From: Chitinophagaceae bacterium
Lineage (GTDB): Bacteria; Bacteroidota; Bacteroidia; Chitinophagales; Chitinophagaceae
Direction: 5' to 3'
DNA length: 60,042 nt
Assembly (NCBI GenBank): GCA_947455605.1
Contig: CANGOX010000010.1
Coordinates: 1-60,042 of the forward strand
Every line of letters begins with the position of its first letter. Position 1 is the first letter of the stretch. The position numbers and the translations under genes were made by a program. The notes under the pieces are model-generated. The model was not told the DNA's origin. It searched no databases and saw nothing but the letters and a program-made list of their open reading frames with translations. Positions 42,936-51,426 of the stretch are shown here, one piece after another.

Positions 42936-43523
42936 TCAGCTATTCTCTTTCATATGCTTCGCAGTCGCTTCCAGTGTTTCATAAAATTCTTCCCCGTATT
43001 TCCGGATGATGGAGTCTTTCAAAAAAACATACACCGGCATCTTTAGCTTCTTACCCAAGCTACAGGCAGCTGCACAAAGATCTTCTCTGGGTTCATAATT
43101 CACATATTCAATATCCGGGTCTTTCTTGCTCTTCTGTATCCTGATAGGGAAGAGGTGACAGCTTAATGGTTTTTTCCAGTCAAGCTTTCCATCATTATAA
43201 GCCTGTTCTATCGCACATTTAATGATACCCCATTTATCACGGTAACCATACGCACAGATCGCACCATCAATGGTAGGTGTTACCCAGCCAAATTCCTGAT
43301 CATATAAATATTTGCCCTGGCGTTTTACTTCTGCAATGCCTTCCGGCGTCATATAAGGTTCTATCACCTTATAGTATTCTTTCAGTTTATCCAGTTCCCA
43401 TTTTTCCATGGGTGCACCGGCATCGCCATCTTCACAACAGCCACCTTTACACTTATTCAGGTCGCAGACAAACTGCTCCTCAATGATCTCGTCGCTTACC
43501 AATACATTATCAATTGCTATCAT
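42936..43523 (-). CDS. DUF3109 family cysteine-rich protein
   Basis: A 195-residue cytosolic protein starting MIAIDNVLVSDEIIEEQFVCDLNKCKGGCC. The CDLNKCKGGCCEDGDAG motif, ICAYGYRDKWGIIKCAIEQAY and PLSCHLFPIRI are hallmarks of DUF3109, related to zinc/iron-chelating YkgJ-type proteins. Several conserved cysteines probably bind a metal or cluster. It stands upstream of lutB. No experimental function is known to me. Confidence 0.88.
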   Translation of the reverse strand: MIAIDNVLVSDEIIEEQFVCDLNKCKGGCCEDGDAGAPMEKWELDKLKEYYKVIEPYMTPEGIAEVKRQGKYLYDQEFGWVTPTIDGAICAYGYRDKWGIIKCAIEQAYNDGKLDWKKPLSCHLFPIRIQKSKKDPDIEYVNYEPREDLCAAACSLGKKLKMPVYVFLKDSIIRKYGEEFYETLEATAKHMKENS

Positions 43524-43585
43524 ATTATTACTTCTTACTCCTCAAAGATAAACCAATACAATCCCAAGTGTTAAGTTCCCGAAAC

Positions 43586-44248
43586 TTATTTCCGCCAGTG
43601 AAAAGTATTGATCAGGTGCTTCATATCATCCAACAGGAAGCGGTTTACGATTGTCAGCGAATCTGCATTAGGTGTGGCATCAAAATACAAAGCCCCCCGC
43701 AAGAAATGTTTGGTAGAGTCTGTGAGAAAGAACTGGTTGGCGGTTGCCACATCTCCCCCAACCGTAAAGAAAACCCCATGTATCCCGTTAGCAGTATTCA
43801 AAGCAGTGTCTTCAATTGAATAAGCTTTAGAGGTATGCTTACCCGTAAGCTCAAACGAATGTTTGATCAATGTATCAAACTTGTTCTTCCCGATCTCCTT
43901 ATAACTCACATAGATCCTCCCGTGAAACTGCGGAAAATCAATATTGATCCACCAGGGATTCTCTGTGGCTTCGCCAAAAAAAGTACTGTCTTTTACTACC
44001 ACGGCATAATCCGGATACTCGAATGAATAAGGGTACCCTGCCAGATCAAACACTTTATATTTTTTTTCGGGAAAGCTGATCTTGTAATAGCCCCGGGGTT
44101 TGGGGGTATAACTGCTGTTGCAGGAGGAGACCATGGTCCATAGTCCATAGACCATAGTAAGAACTATGAATACATAAACTCTCCTCCTTTTCTGAATAAA
44201 CCATGGTCCATGGACTATGGGCCATGTACTGCCTTCCTTCTTCATCAT
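43586..44248 (-). CDS. gldD: Gliding motility lipoprotein GldD
   Basis: A 220-residue lipoprotein of the Bacteroidota gliding/type IX secretion neighbourhood. The mature part begins after the lipobox at Cys43 and reads SSYTPKPRGYYKISFPEKKYKVFDLAGYPYSFEYPDYAVV, typical of GldD. It starts in an ATGA overlap with gldE, the usual gldE-gldD pairing. The N-terminus is odd: residues 8-16 (TWPIVHGPW) and 31-40 (TMVYGLWTMV) are encoded by the two arms of an ATGGACC-type repeat, so the signal peptide is partly repeat-derived. Confidence 0.88.
   Translation of the reverse strand: MMKKEGSTWPIVHGPWFIQKRRRVYVFIVLTMVYGLWTMVSSCNSSYTPKPRGYYKISFPEKKYKVFDLAGYPYSFEYPDYAVVVKDSTFFGEATENPWWINIDFPQFHGRIYVSYKEIGKNKFDTLIKHSFELTGKHTSKAYSIEDTALNTANGIHGVFFTVGGDVATANQFFLTDSTKHFLRGALYFDATPNADSLTIVNRFLLDDMKHLINTFHWRK
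44131..44226. repeat. ATGGACC-type inverted repeat inside gldD
   Basis: Arms at 44131-44158 and 44200-44226, built on CCATGGTCCAT, AGTCCAT and GACCATAG, match in about 24 of 27 positions as an inverted repeat. They lie wholly within the GldD signal-peptide region. Confidence 0.85.
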
Positions 44249-45585
44249 GCTAACTGTGGCTTGATCGTGAGCTTTATTTTTTCTATCCGGTGTTTGGCTA
44301 CTTCCAGCACAGTAAATTCAAAATCGCCTGAACTCACCACTTTTAATGGCAAAGGGATCTCTCCCGCCAGTTCCAGTACCAACCCGGCCAATGAATCACT
44401 TTCGCCTTTTACCTGGTCAAACGTATCGGTAGGCAGGTCCATGATCTTGCATACATCATTGATCATTACCCTTCCTTCAAAAATATAATTGTAATCATCC
44501 AACTTTCTGAAGCCGGTTTCTTCTTCATCAAATTCATCTTTGATCTCACCGATCACTTCTTCCAGAATATCTTCCAATGTAACAATACCACTCGTTCCGC
44601 CAAACTCATCTACCACCACTGAAAAATGTATCCTTTTAGATTGGAATTCTTTCAACAGGTCTTCAATAAATTTCTGTTCGTGAACAAAATAAGGCGGGCG
44701 CATCAATCCATGCCAGTCAAAATCATCCGGTTCATGCAGAAAGGGGATCAGGTCCTTGGTATGTATCATACCTGCTATATTATCCAGATCATCTTTATAA
44801 ACCGGCAAACGACTGTAATGCAGGTCACGTACAGTAGCGATCAGATCACCAAAGGAGATCTCATGATCAACACCATGCACATCCACCCTTGTTTTCATGA
44901 TCTGCTTCACGGTAATATTGCCAAACTTCACAATCCCCTTCAATATATTCTTTTCATTTTCCGAAGCCGTGTTTTGCGTGGTCAGATCAATTGCATGATC
45001 CAGCTCTTCCAGGCTGTATGCTCCGTTGGGCCGGTTGGCCAAACGTTTTTCAATAATATCCGAATACTTTACCAACCGTTTACTTAATCCTGCACAAGCA
45101 TAGGAAACCGCCTGTACTATACCCCCAAAGTCTTTCGCAAAACGGATATTGTTTTGCGTGGCCAATACTTTCGGCATCACTTCTCCAAACAGAACCAGAA
45201 TAAAAGACACAACAACCACCTTGATCACAAACTCAACCCATACTGCATCAAACCGTTCAAAATTGAACATGTCGTCTATCAATAGATTGGAAATGATGAT
45301 GATAGAGATATTGATAAAACTATTCGCGATCAATAAAGAAGCCAGCAAAACTTTCGGCTCTTCCAGCAGATCAACAATGCGCTTATATGGCGGCAATTGT
45401 TTTGATTTTAAATTATTGATGTCTTTATACGTGAGAGAAAAAAAAGCCACTTCCGATCCTGATAAAACAAAAGAAAGAAATAACAGAACGATCAGTATCA
45501 TAACCAATACCGTCGTACCCTGTGCCTGTATGGCCGACAATAAAGTGAGGTTTGAAAAAAAATGCAAAACCGGGTGATGATCCAA
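44245..45585 (-). CDS. gldE: GldE, CorC/HlyC-type membrane protein
   Basis: A 446-residue protein with an N-terminal CNNM transmembrane domain (about 20-165, SGSEVAFFSLTYKDINNL), a CBS pair (about 195-335, with SRLPVYKDDLDNIAGMIHTKDLIPF) and a C-terminal CorC/HlyC transporter-associated domain (about 350-440). In gliding bacteria GldE sits in the same position and supports GldD. The first possible start is TTG (LDHHPVLHFF). The stop overlaps the gldD start. Because the same fold occurs in ordinary ion-efflux proteins, the GldE assignment rests on its neighbours ssb and gldD. Confidence 0.9.
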   Translation of the reverse strand: MDHHPVLHFFSNLTLLSAIQAQGTTVLVMILIVLLFLSFVLSGSEVAFFSLTYKDINNLKSKQLPPYKRIVDLLEEPKVLLASLLIANSFINISIIIISNLLIDDMFNFERFDAVWVEFVIKVVVVSFILVLFGEVMPKVLATQNNIRFAKDFGGIVQAVSYACAGLSKRLVKYSDIIEKRLANRPNGAYSLEELDHAIDLTTQNTASENEKNILKGIVKFGNITVKQIMKTRVDVHGVDHEISFGDLIATVRDLHYSRLPVYKDDLDNIAGMIHTKDLIPFLHEPDDFDWHGLMRPPYFVHEQKFIEDLLKEFQSKRIHFSVVVDEFGGTSGIVTLEDILEEVIGEIKDEFDEEETGFRKLDDYNYIFEGRVMINDVCKIMDLPTDTFDQVKGESDSLAGLVLELAGEIPLPLKVVSSGDFEFTVLEVAKHRIEKIKLTIKPQLA

Positions 45586-45674
45586 AGCAAGTAGTTTAAT
45601 TGAAAGATCAGGAACAGTGTTAATTTACCCCACTGCTTCTATAGGTACAAAAGTAAGGGTTCTGCTCATTGCGA

Positions 45675-46109
45675 TCAGAATGGCAAACTTTCGCCCGGAT
45701 GGTCGCCCAACGGTGGAAGTTCATCGCCACCAAAACCTTCATGTGCGTCTCCTCCGGGGTGTCCGGTATGGCCCTCGCCGCGTTTATCCAGCATGATCAG
45801 GTTATCTCCCACTACCTCGGTGGCAAATTTTTTATTGCCTTCCTTATCCTCCCAGCTGCGTGTACGTAATCTTCCTTCAACATAAATAAGGCTTCCCTTA
45901 TGCAGATATTTCTGTGCAAGCTCTGCGAGCCCTCTCCATAATACCACCGTATGCCATTCCGTTTGTGATACCAGTTTTCCAGAACGGTCCTTATAGGTTT
46001 CCGTAGTAGCCAATGGAAATTTTGCTACACCGATATTCCCTTCCAAATGCTGCACATCAGGATCTTTTCCCAAATTGCCGATAAGCATAACTCTGTTAAC
46101 TCCTCTCAT
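45675..46109 (-). CDS. ssb: Single-stranded DNA-binding protein
   Basis: A 144-residue SSB. The OB fold covers about 1-108 (MRGVNRVMLIGNLGKDPDV, TEWHTVVLWRGLAELAQKYLHKGSLIYVEGRLRTRSW). A Gly/His-rich linker follows and the tail is ESLPF, the acidic SSB interaction tip (usually DDDLPF). It binds ssDNA in replication and repair. It lies between mutY and gldE on the same strand, the standard order in many Bacteroidota. Confidence 0.95.
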   Translation of the reverse strand: MRGVNRVMLIGNLGKDPDVQHLEGNIGVAKFPLATTETYKDRSGKLVSQTEWHTVVLWRGLAELAQKYLHKGSLIYVEGRLRTRSWEDKEGNKKFATEVVGDNLIMLDKRGEGHTGHPGGDAHEGFGGDELPPLGDHPGESLPF

Positions 46110-46207
46110 ACAATAGGTTTTAGATTCATCGCTTTTTTAATCACTCTTAAAAATAACTTTTTTTAAGTAAAAAACGAAGCACTAACAGAAATTTAGGATA
46201 TACGGTT

Positions 46208-47269
46208 TTATAGGGAAAATGCATCCCGATATTGTGTGATGAATTTCGGGAAAGCCAGTTTTTGCAAACTGTTTACATGCTCCCATTGATATTTTTTCAG
46301 AAATGGAGGGATACTGTTTAACCGAACCGTTATAAACTGCCCTTTTATCTGCTGATGCGTTAATTGCTGAACAAATAGCGGTGAGATCTTTGCAACCACT
46401 GCTTTATTTACTCCTATCTGTTCTTTCAGCCAGTTCTTAACCGCTGTTTCATCCCATTTCAAGGCTTCTTCTGTTTCCAGCAAATAAAATTCATGCAGGT
46501 TTTGCCAGATATCTTTTCCCATCCGCTGGTTTACCAGCCATTTCCCATCCTGCTCAAAAAGAAAATAATAGAACCACCGGGTCTTTCGCAGCAGGGTCTT
46601 TTCTTTAACAGGTAACCTGTTCACTCTTCCATCGGCGTAGGCTACACATTTCTTTTGCAGCGGACATATACTGCAGGATGGTGAGAAAGGTTTACACATC
46701 GTTGCACCAAAATCCATGATGGCCTGGTTATATAAGCCCGCTTCTTTTTTTGCCAATACCCTGGCTGCCAATTCTGTAAACAAATGTTTACCAACCGTTG
46801 AGTCGATCGGCTCATCCTGTCCAAAATAGCGGGATAATACACGGAATACATTTCCGTCCACTACAGCATAAGGTAAATTATAGGCAAAAGAAGCAATGGC
46901 AGCGGCAGTATAAGGTCCTACTCCTTTTAACGCCAATAATGCTTCATAAGAGTTGGGGAACTGGCCTTGTCTTTCTTTTGCGATCTCTCTGGCTGTAAAT
47001 AAAAGATTCTTACAACGGTTATAATAACCCAGCCCCTCCCATAATTTGAAAACCTCCGGATCTTTGGCCTTTGCCAGATCCATGATGGTAGGAAAGTTTT
47101 TGATAAACCTGTCGTAATAGGCCCACCCCTGCGCCACACGGGTCTGTTGCAGGATCACTTCACTCAGCCAGATCTTATAGGGATCTTTCTCCCCTTTCCA
47201 CGGCATTTCGCGTTGATTATCCTTTTTATGCCATTTTAAAAGCGTTTCTGTGAAGAATTTTTCCATCAT
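46208..47269 (-). CDS. mutY: Adenine DNA glycosylase MutY
   Basis: Removes adenine opposite 8-oxoguanine. It is about 353 residues from MMEKFFTETLL; a TTG three codons earlier was rejected. The HhH-GPD core has the catalytic Glu in WLSEVILQQTRV, the hairpin LKGVGPYTAAAI and the catalytic Asp in VVDGNVFRVLSR. The [4Fe-4S] loop is C-x6-C-x2-C-x5-C (CKPFSPSCSICPLQKKC). A NUDIX-like C-terminal domain (about 235-350) recognises the lesion. Divergent from the HU gene. Confidence 0.95.
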   Translation of the reverse strand: MMEKFFTETLLKWHKKDNQREMPWKGEKDPYKIWLSEVILQQTRVAQGWAYYDRFIKNFPTIMDLAKAKDPEVFKLWEGLGYYNRCKNLLFTAREIAKERQGQFPNSYEALLALKGVGPYTAAAIASFAYNLPYAVVDGNVFRVLSRYFGQDEPIDSTVGKHLFTELAARVLAKKEAGLYNQAIMDFGATMCKPFSPSCSICPLQKKCVAYADGRVNRLPVKEKTLLRKTRWFYYFLFEQDGKWLVNQRMGKDIWQNLHEFYLLETEEALKWDETAVKNWLKEQIGVNKAVVAKISPLFVQQLTHQQIKGQFITVRLNSIPPFLKKYQWEHVNSLQKLAFPKFITQYRDAFSL

Positions 47270-47490
47270 AAAAAACAAATATTCAATAAAAGAACTGCTT
47301 CAAACGCACAAAAGTTCAAATTTTAGCCCAAAAACCGGATCCCGAAGATACTCAACCGCTAAAACAGCTTTGTATTGAACCATTTATCTATCAATAAGTA
47401 ACGTCTATAATATTTACGCTATCTTTCTTGCATTATTCAACCTTTTTATCTTATTTTAAGGTCTAGTTAGCCCTATAAAAAAAATATCAA

Positions 47491-47781
47491 ATGAGAAAAT
47501 CTGATCTCATCAACCAAATTTCTGACAAAACAGGCATTCCTAAAGTAGACGTATTGGTTACTTTGGAAACCATGTTTAAAGAAGTTAAAGAGAGCTTATC
47601 AAACGGCCAAAACATCTACATACGTGGGTTTGGCAGTTTTATTACCAAGAAAAGAGCCGCTAAGATTGGCCGTAATATCAAGAAGAATATAGCTGTGGAA
47701 ATCCCGGAACACTATATCCCCGCATTTAAGCCTGCAAAAGAATTTGTAAGCGAAGTAAAAAGCAAACGCCAGCCAAGCTAA
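47491..47781 (+). CDS. HU/IHF-family DNA-binding protein
   Basis: A 96-residue nucleoid protein. It begins MRKSDLINQISDKTGIPKVDVLVTLETMF and has the GFGSF turn (about 47-51). It ends IPAFKPAKEFVSEVKSKRQPS, with the arm shorter and less Arg-rich than in E. coli HU (KIGRNIKKNIAVEIPEHYIPAF). It bends and compacts DNA. Its stop codon is the first part of TAACTTTG, a perfect -7 box for the next gene. Confidence 0.95.
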   Translation: MRKSDLINQISDKTGIPKVDVLVTLETMFKEVKESLSNGQNIYIRGFGSFITKKRAAKIGRNIKKNIAVEIPEHYIPAFKPAKEFVSEVKSKRQPS

Positions 47782-47786
47782 CTTTG
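47779..47786 (+). promoter_or_regulatory. -7 box TAACTTTG overlapping the HU stop codon
   Basis: TAACTTTG fits TAnnTTTG and ends 15 bases before the GTG start of the TPR gene. No matching TTTG is found about 20 bases upstream, so it is a tentative promoter. Confidence 0.4.
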
Positions 47787-47801
47787 CGGAAAGCGTTCTA
47801 A

Positions 47802-48650
47802 GTGAAAAAACAGCAAGTTCTATTGGTCTCCTGCTCCCTGGCAGCTCTTATATTAATATATGTCTTTGGTAAGACCGTTCCACCTGCCAAGCCTGCTGCA
47901 GCGCCGGAAGCCATGCAAGCTACTGAACGTCAGGTAATTACATTTGACCAACTCCTGGTAAAAGCCAAACAGAAGATCAACCCGGCACAGTCACAGCGTT
48001 TGCTTACCCTGGAAAACTCTGTAAAAAGGGGGGATGTAAAAGACCAACAAATACACCTTTATCACCAGCTTGCCCGCTTCTGGGCCGATTCGGCGCACAT
48101 CTTCGAACCCTATGCCTATTATACCGGAGAAGCCGCGAAGTTGGAAAATTCTGAAAAAAGCCTCACCTTTGCCGCCCGCCTGTACTTAGATAACCTGATG
48201 ACAGAGGGCCAACCGGCCATGCAAACCTGGTTGGGAACAAATGCAAAAGTTCTTTTTGAGAAAGCTTTGGCCATCAATCCGGCTAACGATTCCAGCAAAA
48301 TAGGCCTGGGTGCCTGTTACCTGTTTGGAAATATTTCCAATAACCCCATGCAGGGTATTTTACCTGTAAGGGAGATCGCTACACGCGATCCCGGAAATGT
48401 GTACGCACAAATGGTACTCGGTTTAGGTGGTAAAAAAAGCGGCCAGTATGATAAGGCAATTGAAAGGTTCCTCTTAGTAGTACAAAAGGATCCCGAAAAT
48501 ATTGAAGCCCTGTTTAACCTGGCAGAATGTTATGAGGAGAAAGGTGACAAATCCAATGCCGTTAAATGGTATGAAGCCGTAAAGAAACTGGTAAAAGTAC
48601 CGGAAGCACAAACTGAACTGAACAAAAGGATTACCGAATTGAAAAAATAA
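47802..48650 (+). CDS. Membrane-anchored TPR protein
   Basis: A 282-residue protein starting at GTG (MKKQQVLLVSCSLAALILIYVFG), with one N-terminal membrane anchor at about 6-23. From about 45 it is helical, with tetratricopeptide-like repeats; the clearest are near 205-275 (GQYDKAIERFLLVVQKDPENIEALFNLAECYEEKGDKSNAVKWYEAVKKL). It probably scaffolds protein interactions at the inner membrane. It follows HU by 20 bases and precedes a small ribosomal-type protein gene. Confidence 0.85.
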   Translation: MKKQQVLLVSCSLAALILIYVFGKTVPPAKPAAAPEAMQATERQVITFDQLLVKAKQKINPAQSQRLLTLENSVKRGDVKDQQIHLYHQLARFWADSAHIFEPYAYYTGEAAKLENSEKSLTFAARLYLDNLMTEGQPAMQTWLGTNAKVLFEKALAINPANDSSKIGLGACYLFGNISNNPMQGILPVREIATRDPGNVYAQMVLGLGGKKSGQYDKAIERFLLVVQKDPENIEALFNLAECYEEKGDKSNAVKWYEAVKKLVKVPEAQTELNKRITELKK

Positions 48651-48685
48651 CTTTATTAATTAACCTAACTAAAATTACTTAGTGT

Positions 48686-48781
48686 ATGCCTTGTGGTAAG
48701 AAGAGAAAGCGTCATAAAATTGCGACTCACAAACGTAAAAAACGTTTAAGAAAGAACCGTCATAAGAAAAAGAATAAATAA
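48686..48781 (+). CDS. 31-residue mS38/bS22-like (AURKAIP1/COX24-domain) protein
   Basis: A very short basic protein: MPCGKKRKRHKIATHKRKKR then LRKNRHKKKNK. The pattern KRKRHKI-THKRKKRLRKNRHKKK is that of the AURKAIP1/COX24 domain of the mitochondrial small-subunit protein mS38 and the actinobacterial bS22. It is probably a component of the 30S subunit near the decoding centre. Too short for ordinary ORF calling; the ATG, the frame and the stop are clear. It lies between the TPR gene and a hairpin. Confidence 0.85.
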   Translation: MPCGKKRKRHKIATHKRKKRLRKNRHKKKNK

Positions 48782-48805
48782 TTCTTATTAATTAAGACCA
48801 TTATA

Positions 48806-48852
48806 CTATCCCGCATTATATTCCGGTTAACCCGGAATATAAGCGTGGGATA
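48806..48852 (+). terminator. Long hairpin after the HU-TPR-mS38-like unit
   Basis: CTATCCCGCATTATATTCCG pairs with CGGAATATAAGCGTGGGATA with a small bulge (about 19 pairs) and a 5-base loop. No strong T-run follows. Confidence 0.65.
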
Positions 48853-49000
48853 ACACTTTCCTGAATTTCGCCACTACTACCTTTCTACGCTGCAACTTAT
48901 CCTTTTCCTTCCCTGTCAGGTGGCGAGCGTTACGGATATAAGTGTGTATATATGATAGCCGCATACCGGCCGTGATTTTGTATTTAAAAGTTGCCATTTT

Positions 49001-50554
49001 GTGAACAAAGAACTAATAATTAATGCAGGTGCTTCTGGCGTGGAGATCGCTTTTCTTGAAGATAAGAAACTGGTAGAACTGCACAACGAAAAAACGGATG
49101 CCAACTTTGCTGTTGGTGACCTCTATCTCGGAAAAGTAAAAAAACTGATCCCGGGACTGAATGCTGCATTTGTGGATGTAGGGTTTGAGAAAGATGCTTT
49201 TCTGCATTATACAGACCTTAGCCCTTATGTACGCTCTATCCTCAAATTTACCCAGCTGGCTATGCATACCAAAGAGCCAGGAGGGTTTGATTTTGCAAAA
49301 TTTCAATCGGAACCCGAGATCGTTAAAACGGGTAAGATCAATGAGGTACTAAATGGTAAACCCAATGTACTTGTTCAGATCTTAAAAGAACCCATTGCTG
49401 CAAAAGGCCCGCGCTTAAGCTGCGAGATCTCTTTGCCCGGAAGATTTGTGGTAATGACACCTTTCAATGAGATCGTAGCCGTTTCCAAAAAGATCCATTC
49501 TTCAGAAGAAAGAAAAAGACTGCATAAAATTGTTGAAGCGATCCGTCCAAAGAATTTTGGCGTGATCGTAAGAACGGCTGCTGAAGGAAAAAGTACGGCA
49601 GAACTGCATCAGGACCTGCTTTCTCTGATAGAAACCTGGAAACTGATTCAGGCTAACCTGAAAGGTGCGCAGGCCCCTGTAAGGATCCTGAGTGAAGAGA
49701 ATAAGACAACCAGTATTCTGAGAGACCTGCTGAGTGCAGATTTCAATAAAGTGATCGTAAACGACAAGAACCTGTTTACCGTTACGCAAAGTTATATACA
49801 GCGCATTGCTCCGGACAAAATCGATATCGTTTCGCTTTATCAGGGTGGTGGTTTACCGATATTTGATCAGTTTGGTGTTACCAAACAGGTTAAATCATCA
49901 TTTGGTAAAACCGTAAACCTTCCTAGTGGCGCTTACCTGATCATTGAACATACAGAAGCCTTACACGTAATTGATGTAAACAGCGGCTATAAGAGTGTTA
50001 GTAATAACCAGGAAGAAAATGCTTTGCAAACCAATATGGAAGCAGCCGAAGAGATCGCACGTCAATTACGACTGAGAGATCTGGGTGGCATTATCGTTGT
50101 GGATTTCATTGACATGAAACTTCCCGATAACAAACGGAAAGTGCAGGAAGCCATCGAAGGTTTCATGAAAACTGACCGCGCCAAACATTCGGTATTACCT
50201 GTTTCTAAATTCGGTTTATTACAGATCACCCGGCAGCGTATGCGCCCGGAAGTAAATATCAATACTTCTGAGAACTGCCCGGCCTGTAACGGAACCGGAA
50301 AGATCACTTCCACTTTATTACTGGAAGATGAGATGGAAAAACGTTTGTACTACCTGGTTACCCATGGTCACAAGAACCTTACGGTTGCTGTGCATCCTAT
50401 TGTATACTCTTATCTTACCAAAGGTTTCTTTACTTCTATTATCAAAAAATGGAAGCGGAAATATAAGACCAATCTTAAAGCGATAGCCAATACCAATTAT
50501 CACCTGATCGAATTCAAATTCTTTAATGAACACGAAGAAGAAATAAAATTTTAA
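49001..50554 (+). CDS. rng: Ribonuclease G/E family
   Basis: A 517-residue endoribonuclease of the RNase E/G family. It starts at GTG (MNKELIINAGASGVEIAFLEDKKLVELHNE). An S1-like region (about 35-130: NFAVGDLYLGKVKKLIPGLNAAFVDVGFEKDAFLH) is followed by the DNase I-like catalytic part: the magnesium residues are in VIDVNSGYKS (about 326-335) and IVVDFIDM. The zinc link is CPACNGTGKI (about 426-435). Length is RNase G-like, without the E. coli RNase E scaffold tail. It acts in rRNA maturation and mRNA decay. Confidence 0.95.
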   Translation: MNKELIINAGASGVEIAFLEDKKLVELHNEKTDANFAVGDLYLGKVKKLIPGLNAAFVDVGFEKDAFLHYTDLSPYVRSILKFTQLAMHTKEPGGFDFAKFQSEPEIVKTGKINEVLNGKPNVLVQILKEPIAAKGPRLSCEISLPGRFVVMTPFNEIVAVSKKIHSSEERKRLHKIVEAIRPKNFGVIVRTAAEGKSTAELHQDLLSLIETWKLIQANLKGAQAPVRILSEENKTTSILRDLLSADFNKVIVNDKNLFTVTQSYIQRIAPDKIDIVSLYQGGGLPIFDQFGVTKQVKSSFGKTVNLPSGAYLIIEHTEALHVIDVNSGYKSVSNNQEENALQTNMEAAEEIARQLRLRDLGGIIVVDFIDMKLPDNKRKVQEAIEGFMKTDRAKHSVLPVSKFGLLQITRQRMRPEVNINTSENCPACNGTGKITSTLLLEDEMEKRLYYLVTHGHKNLTVAVHPIVYSYLTKGFFTSIIKKWKRKYKTNLKAIANTNYHLIEFKFFNEHEEEIKF

Positions 50555-50564
50555 GTTGACTACA

Positions 50565-50612
50565 GGGCATAAAAAAAACTCAGACAATCCTGTCTGAGTT
50601 TTTTTTATGCCC
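50565..50612. terminator. Perfect 22-bp bidirectional terminator
   Basis: GGGCATAAAAAAAACTCAGA plus CA pairs exactly with its complement over 22 bases with a 4-base loop. The arms carry A and T runs, so it can end transcription of the RNase G gene from the left and of the exported-protein gene from the right. Confidence 0.92.
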
Positions 50613-50620
50613 CTATTTAT

Positions 50621-51328
50621 TTAAAGAGAATTGTAGTAATTGATCAGTTTCACCACCTGTTCGTTATTCTTAAGATTCAGTTTATTGGATTGGATAAACT
50701 GGGTAACAGCAGCCTGCTTATCAACTAACTCAGCTATAAAAAAATCCTTGTCTTTTTTTACCTTTTTCATCTCTCCTTTTATAAACAGGTAATAATTTTC
50801 TGTGGTCTCAAAGTCTTTGGCAATTTCTCCAGACAATTCATTCTTACGCTCATTCACTTTTTTGGTGATCGATTTCACAAAACCACATTTACCATCAGCC
50901 AATACCTGATAAAAATTGTTTTCATTTTGTTTATCAATAACCGGAAAGCCCGTACGGAATGTGTACTGCTTAACTCCTTCGGTTGTAGTATCTGCAAATT
51001 TGATCTCTTTTACCATTCCGGCACTGATATAGCCTTCCACACCATTAGAGGAAACAAACCTTGTTTCCTGCGAAACCAGATCGATCTTCATTTTTACATT
51101 TACAAAAGTTCTTCCCTGCGCCAATGCAATATTGGCAAACCGGTAATCAGCAATAAAACAGGGGGTGCCCGCCACATCTGCATATCGGTTCTCAAAAGGC
51201 CTGCCGTTCACATCTGTGATCGAGATCTGGTCGGCCCATTTGCCTCCTACCACCACACCATTGCTTTGCCCATACGCACTAACCGCGCAGTACATAACGA
51301 TCATAATTGGATAAACGAACTTTCTCAT
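50621..51328 (-). CDS. Exported protein of unknown function
   Basis: A 235-residue protein with a signal peptide (MRKFVYPIMIVMYCAVSAYG). The mature part is beta-rich to about 160 (KWADQISITDVNGRPFENRYADVAGTPCF) and then helical and charged (KKVNERKNELSGEIAKDFETTENYYLFIKGEMKKVKKDKDFFIAEL). No family is recognised. It begins 98 bases after the SusD gene and has its own terminators on both sides, so it is probably a separate unit. Confidence 0.65.
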   Translation of the reverse strand: MRKFVYPIMIVMYCAVSAYGQSNGVVVGGKWADQISITDVNGRPFENRYADVAGTPCFIADYRFANIALAQGRTFVNVKMKIDLVSQETRFVSSNGVEGYISAGMVKEIKFADTTTEGVKQYTFRTGFPVIDKQNENNFYQVLADGKCGFVKSITKKVNERKNELSGEIAKDFETTENYYLFIKGEMKKVKKDKDFFIAELVDKQAAVTQFIQSNKLNLKNNEQVVKLINYYNSL

Positions 51329-51376
51329 TAGTTGAATGATTTATGTTTAAAGTTAACACATGGCATCCTGAAAACA

Positions 51377-51403
51377 AACAAGGCCCTTTTTGAGGGCCTT
51401 GTT
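51377..51403 (-). terminator. Intrinsic terminator after the susD-like gene
   Basis: AACAAGGCCCT with its exact complement (11 pairs, 5-base loop), followed on the minus strand by TTTGTTTTC, 24 bases past the stop. Confidence 0.85.
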
Positions 51404-51426
51404 GTATAATAAGTAATCGAAGACGA

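Noticed and set aside
43586..45585. Claim that the organism glides
   Set aside because: gldD and gldE alone do not show gliding; they also occur in non-gliding Bacteroidota, and no other gld/spr genes are in the window.
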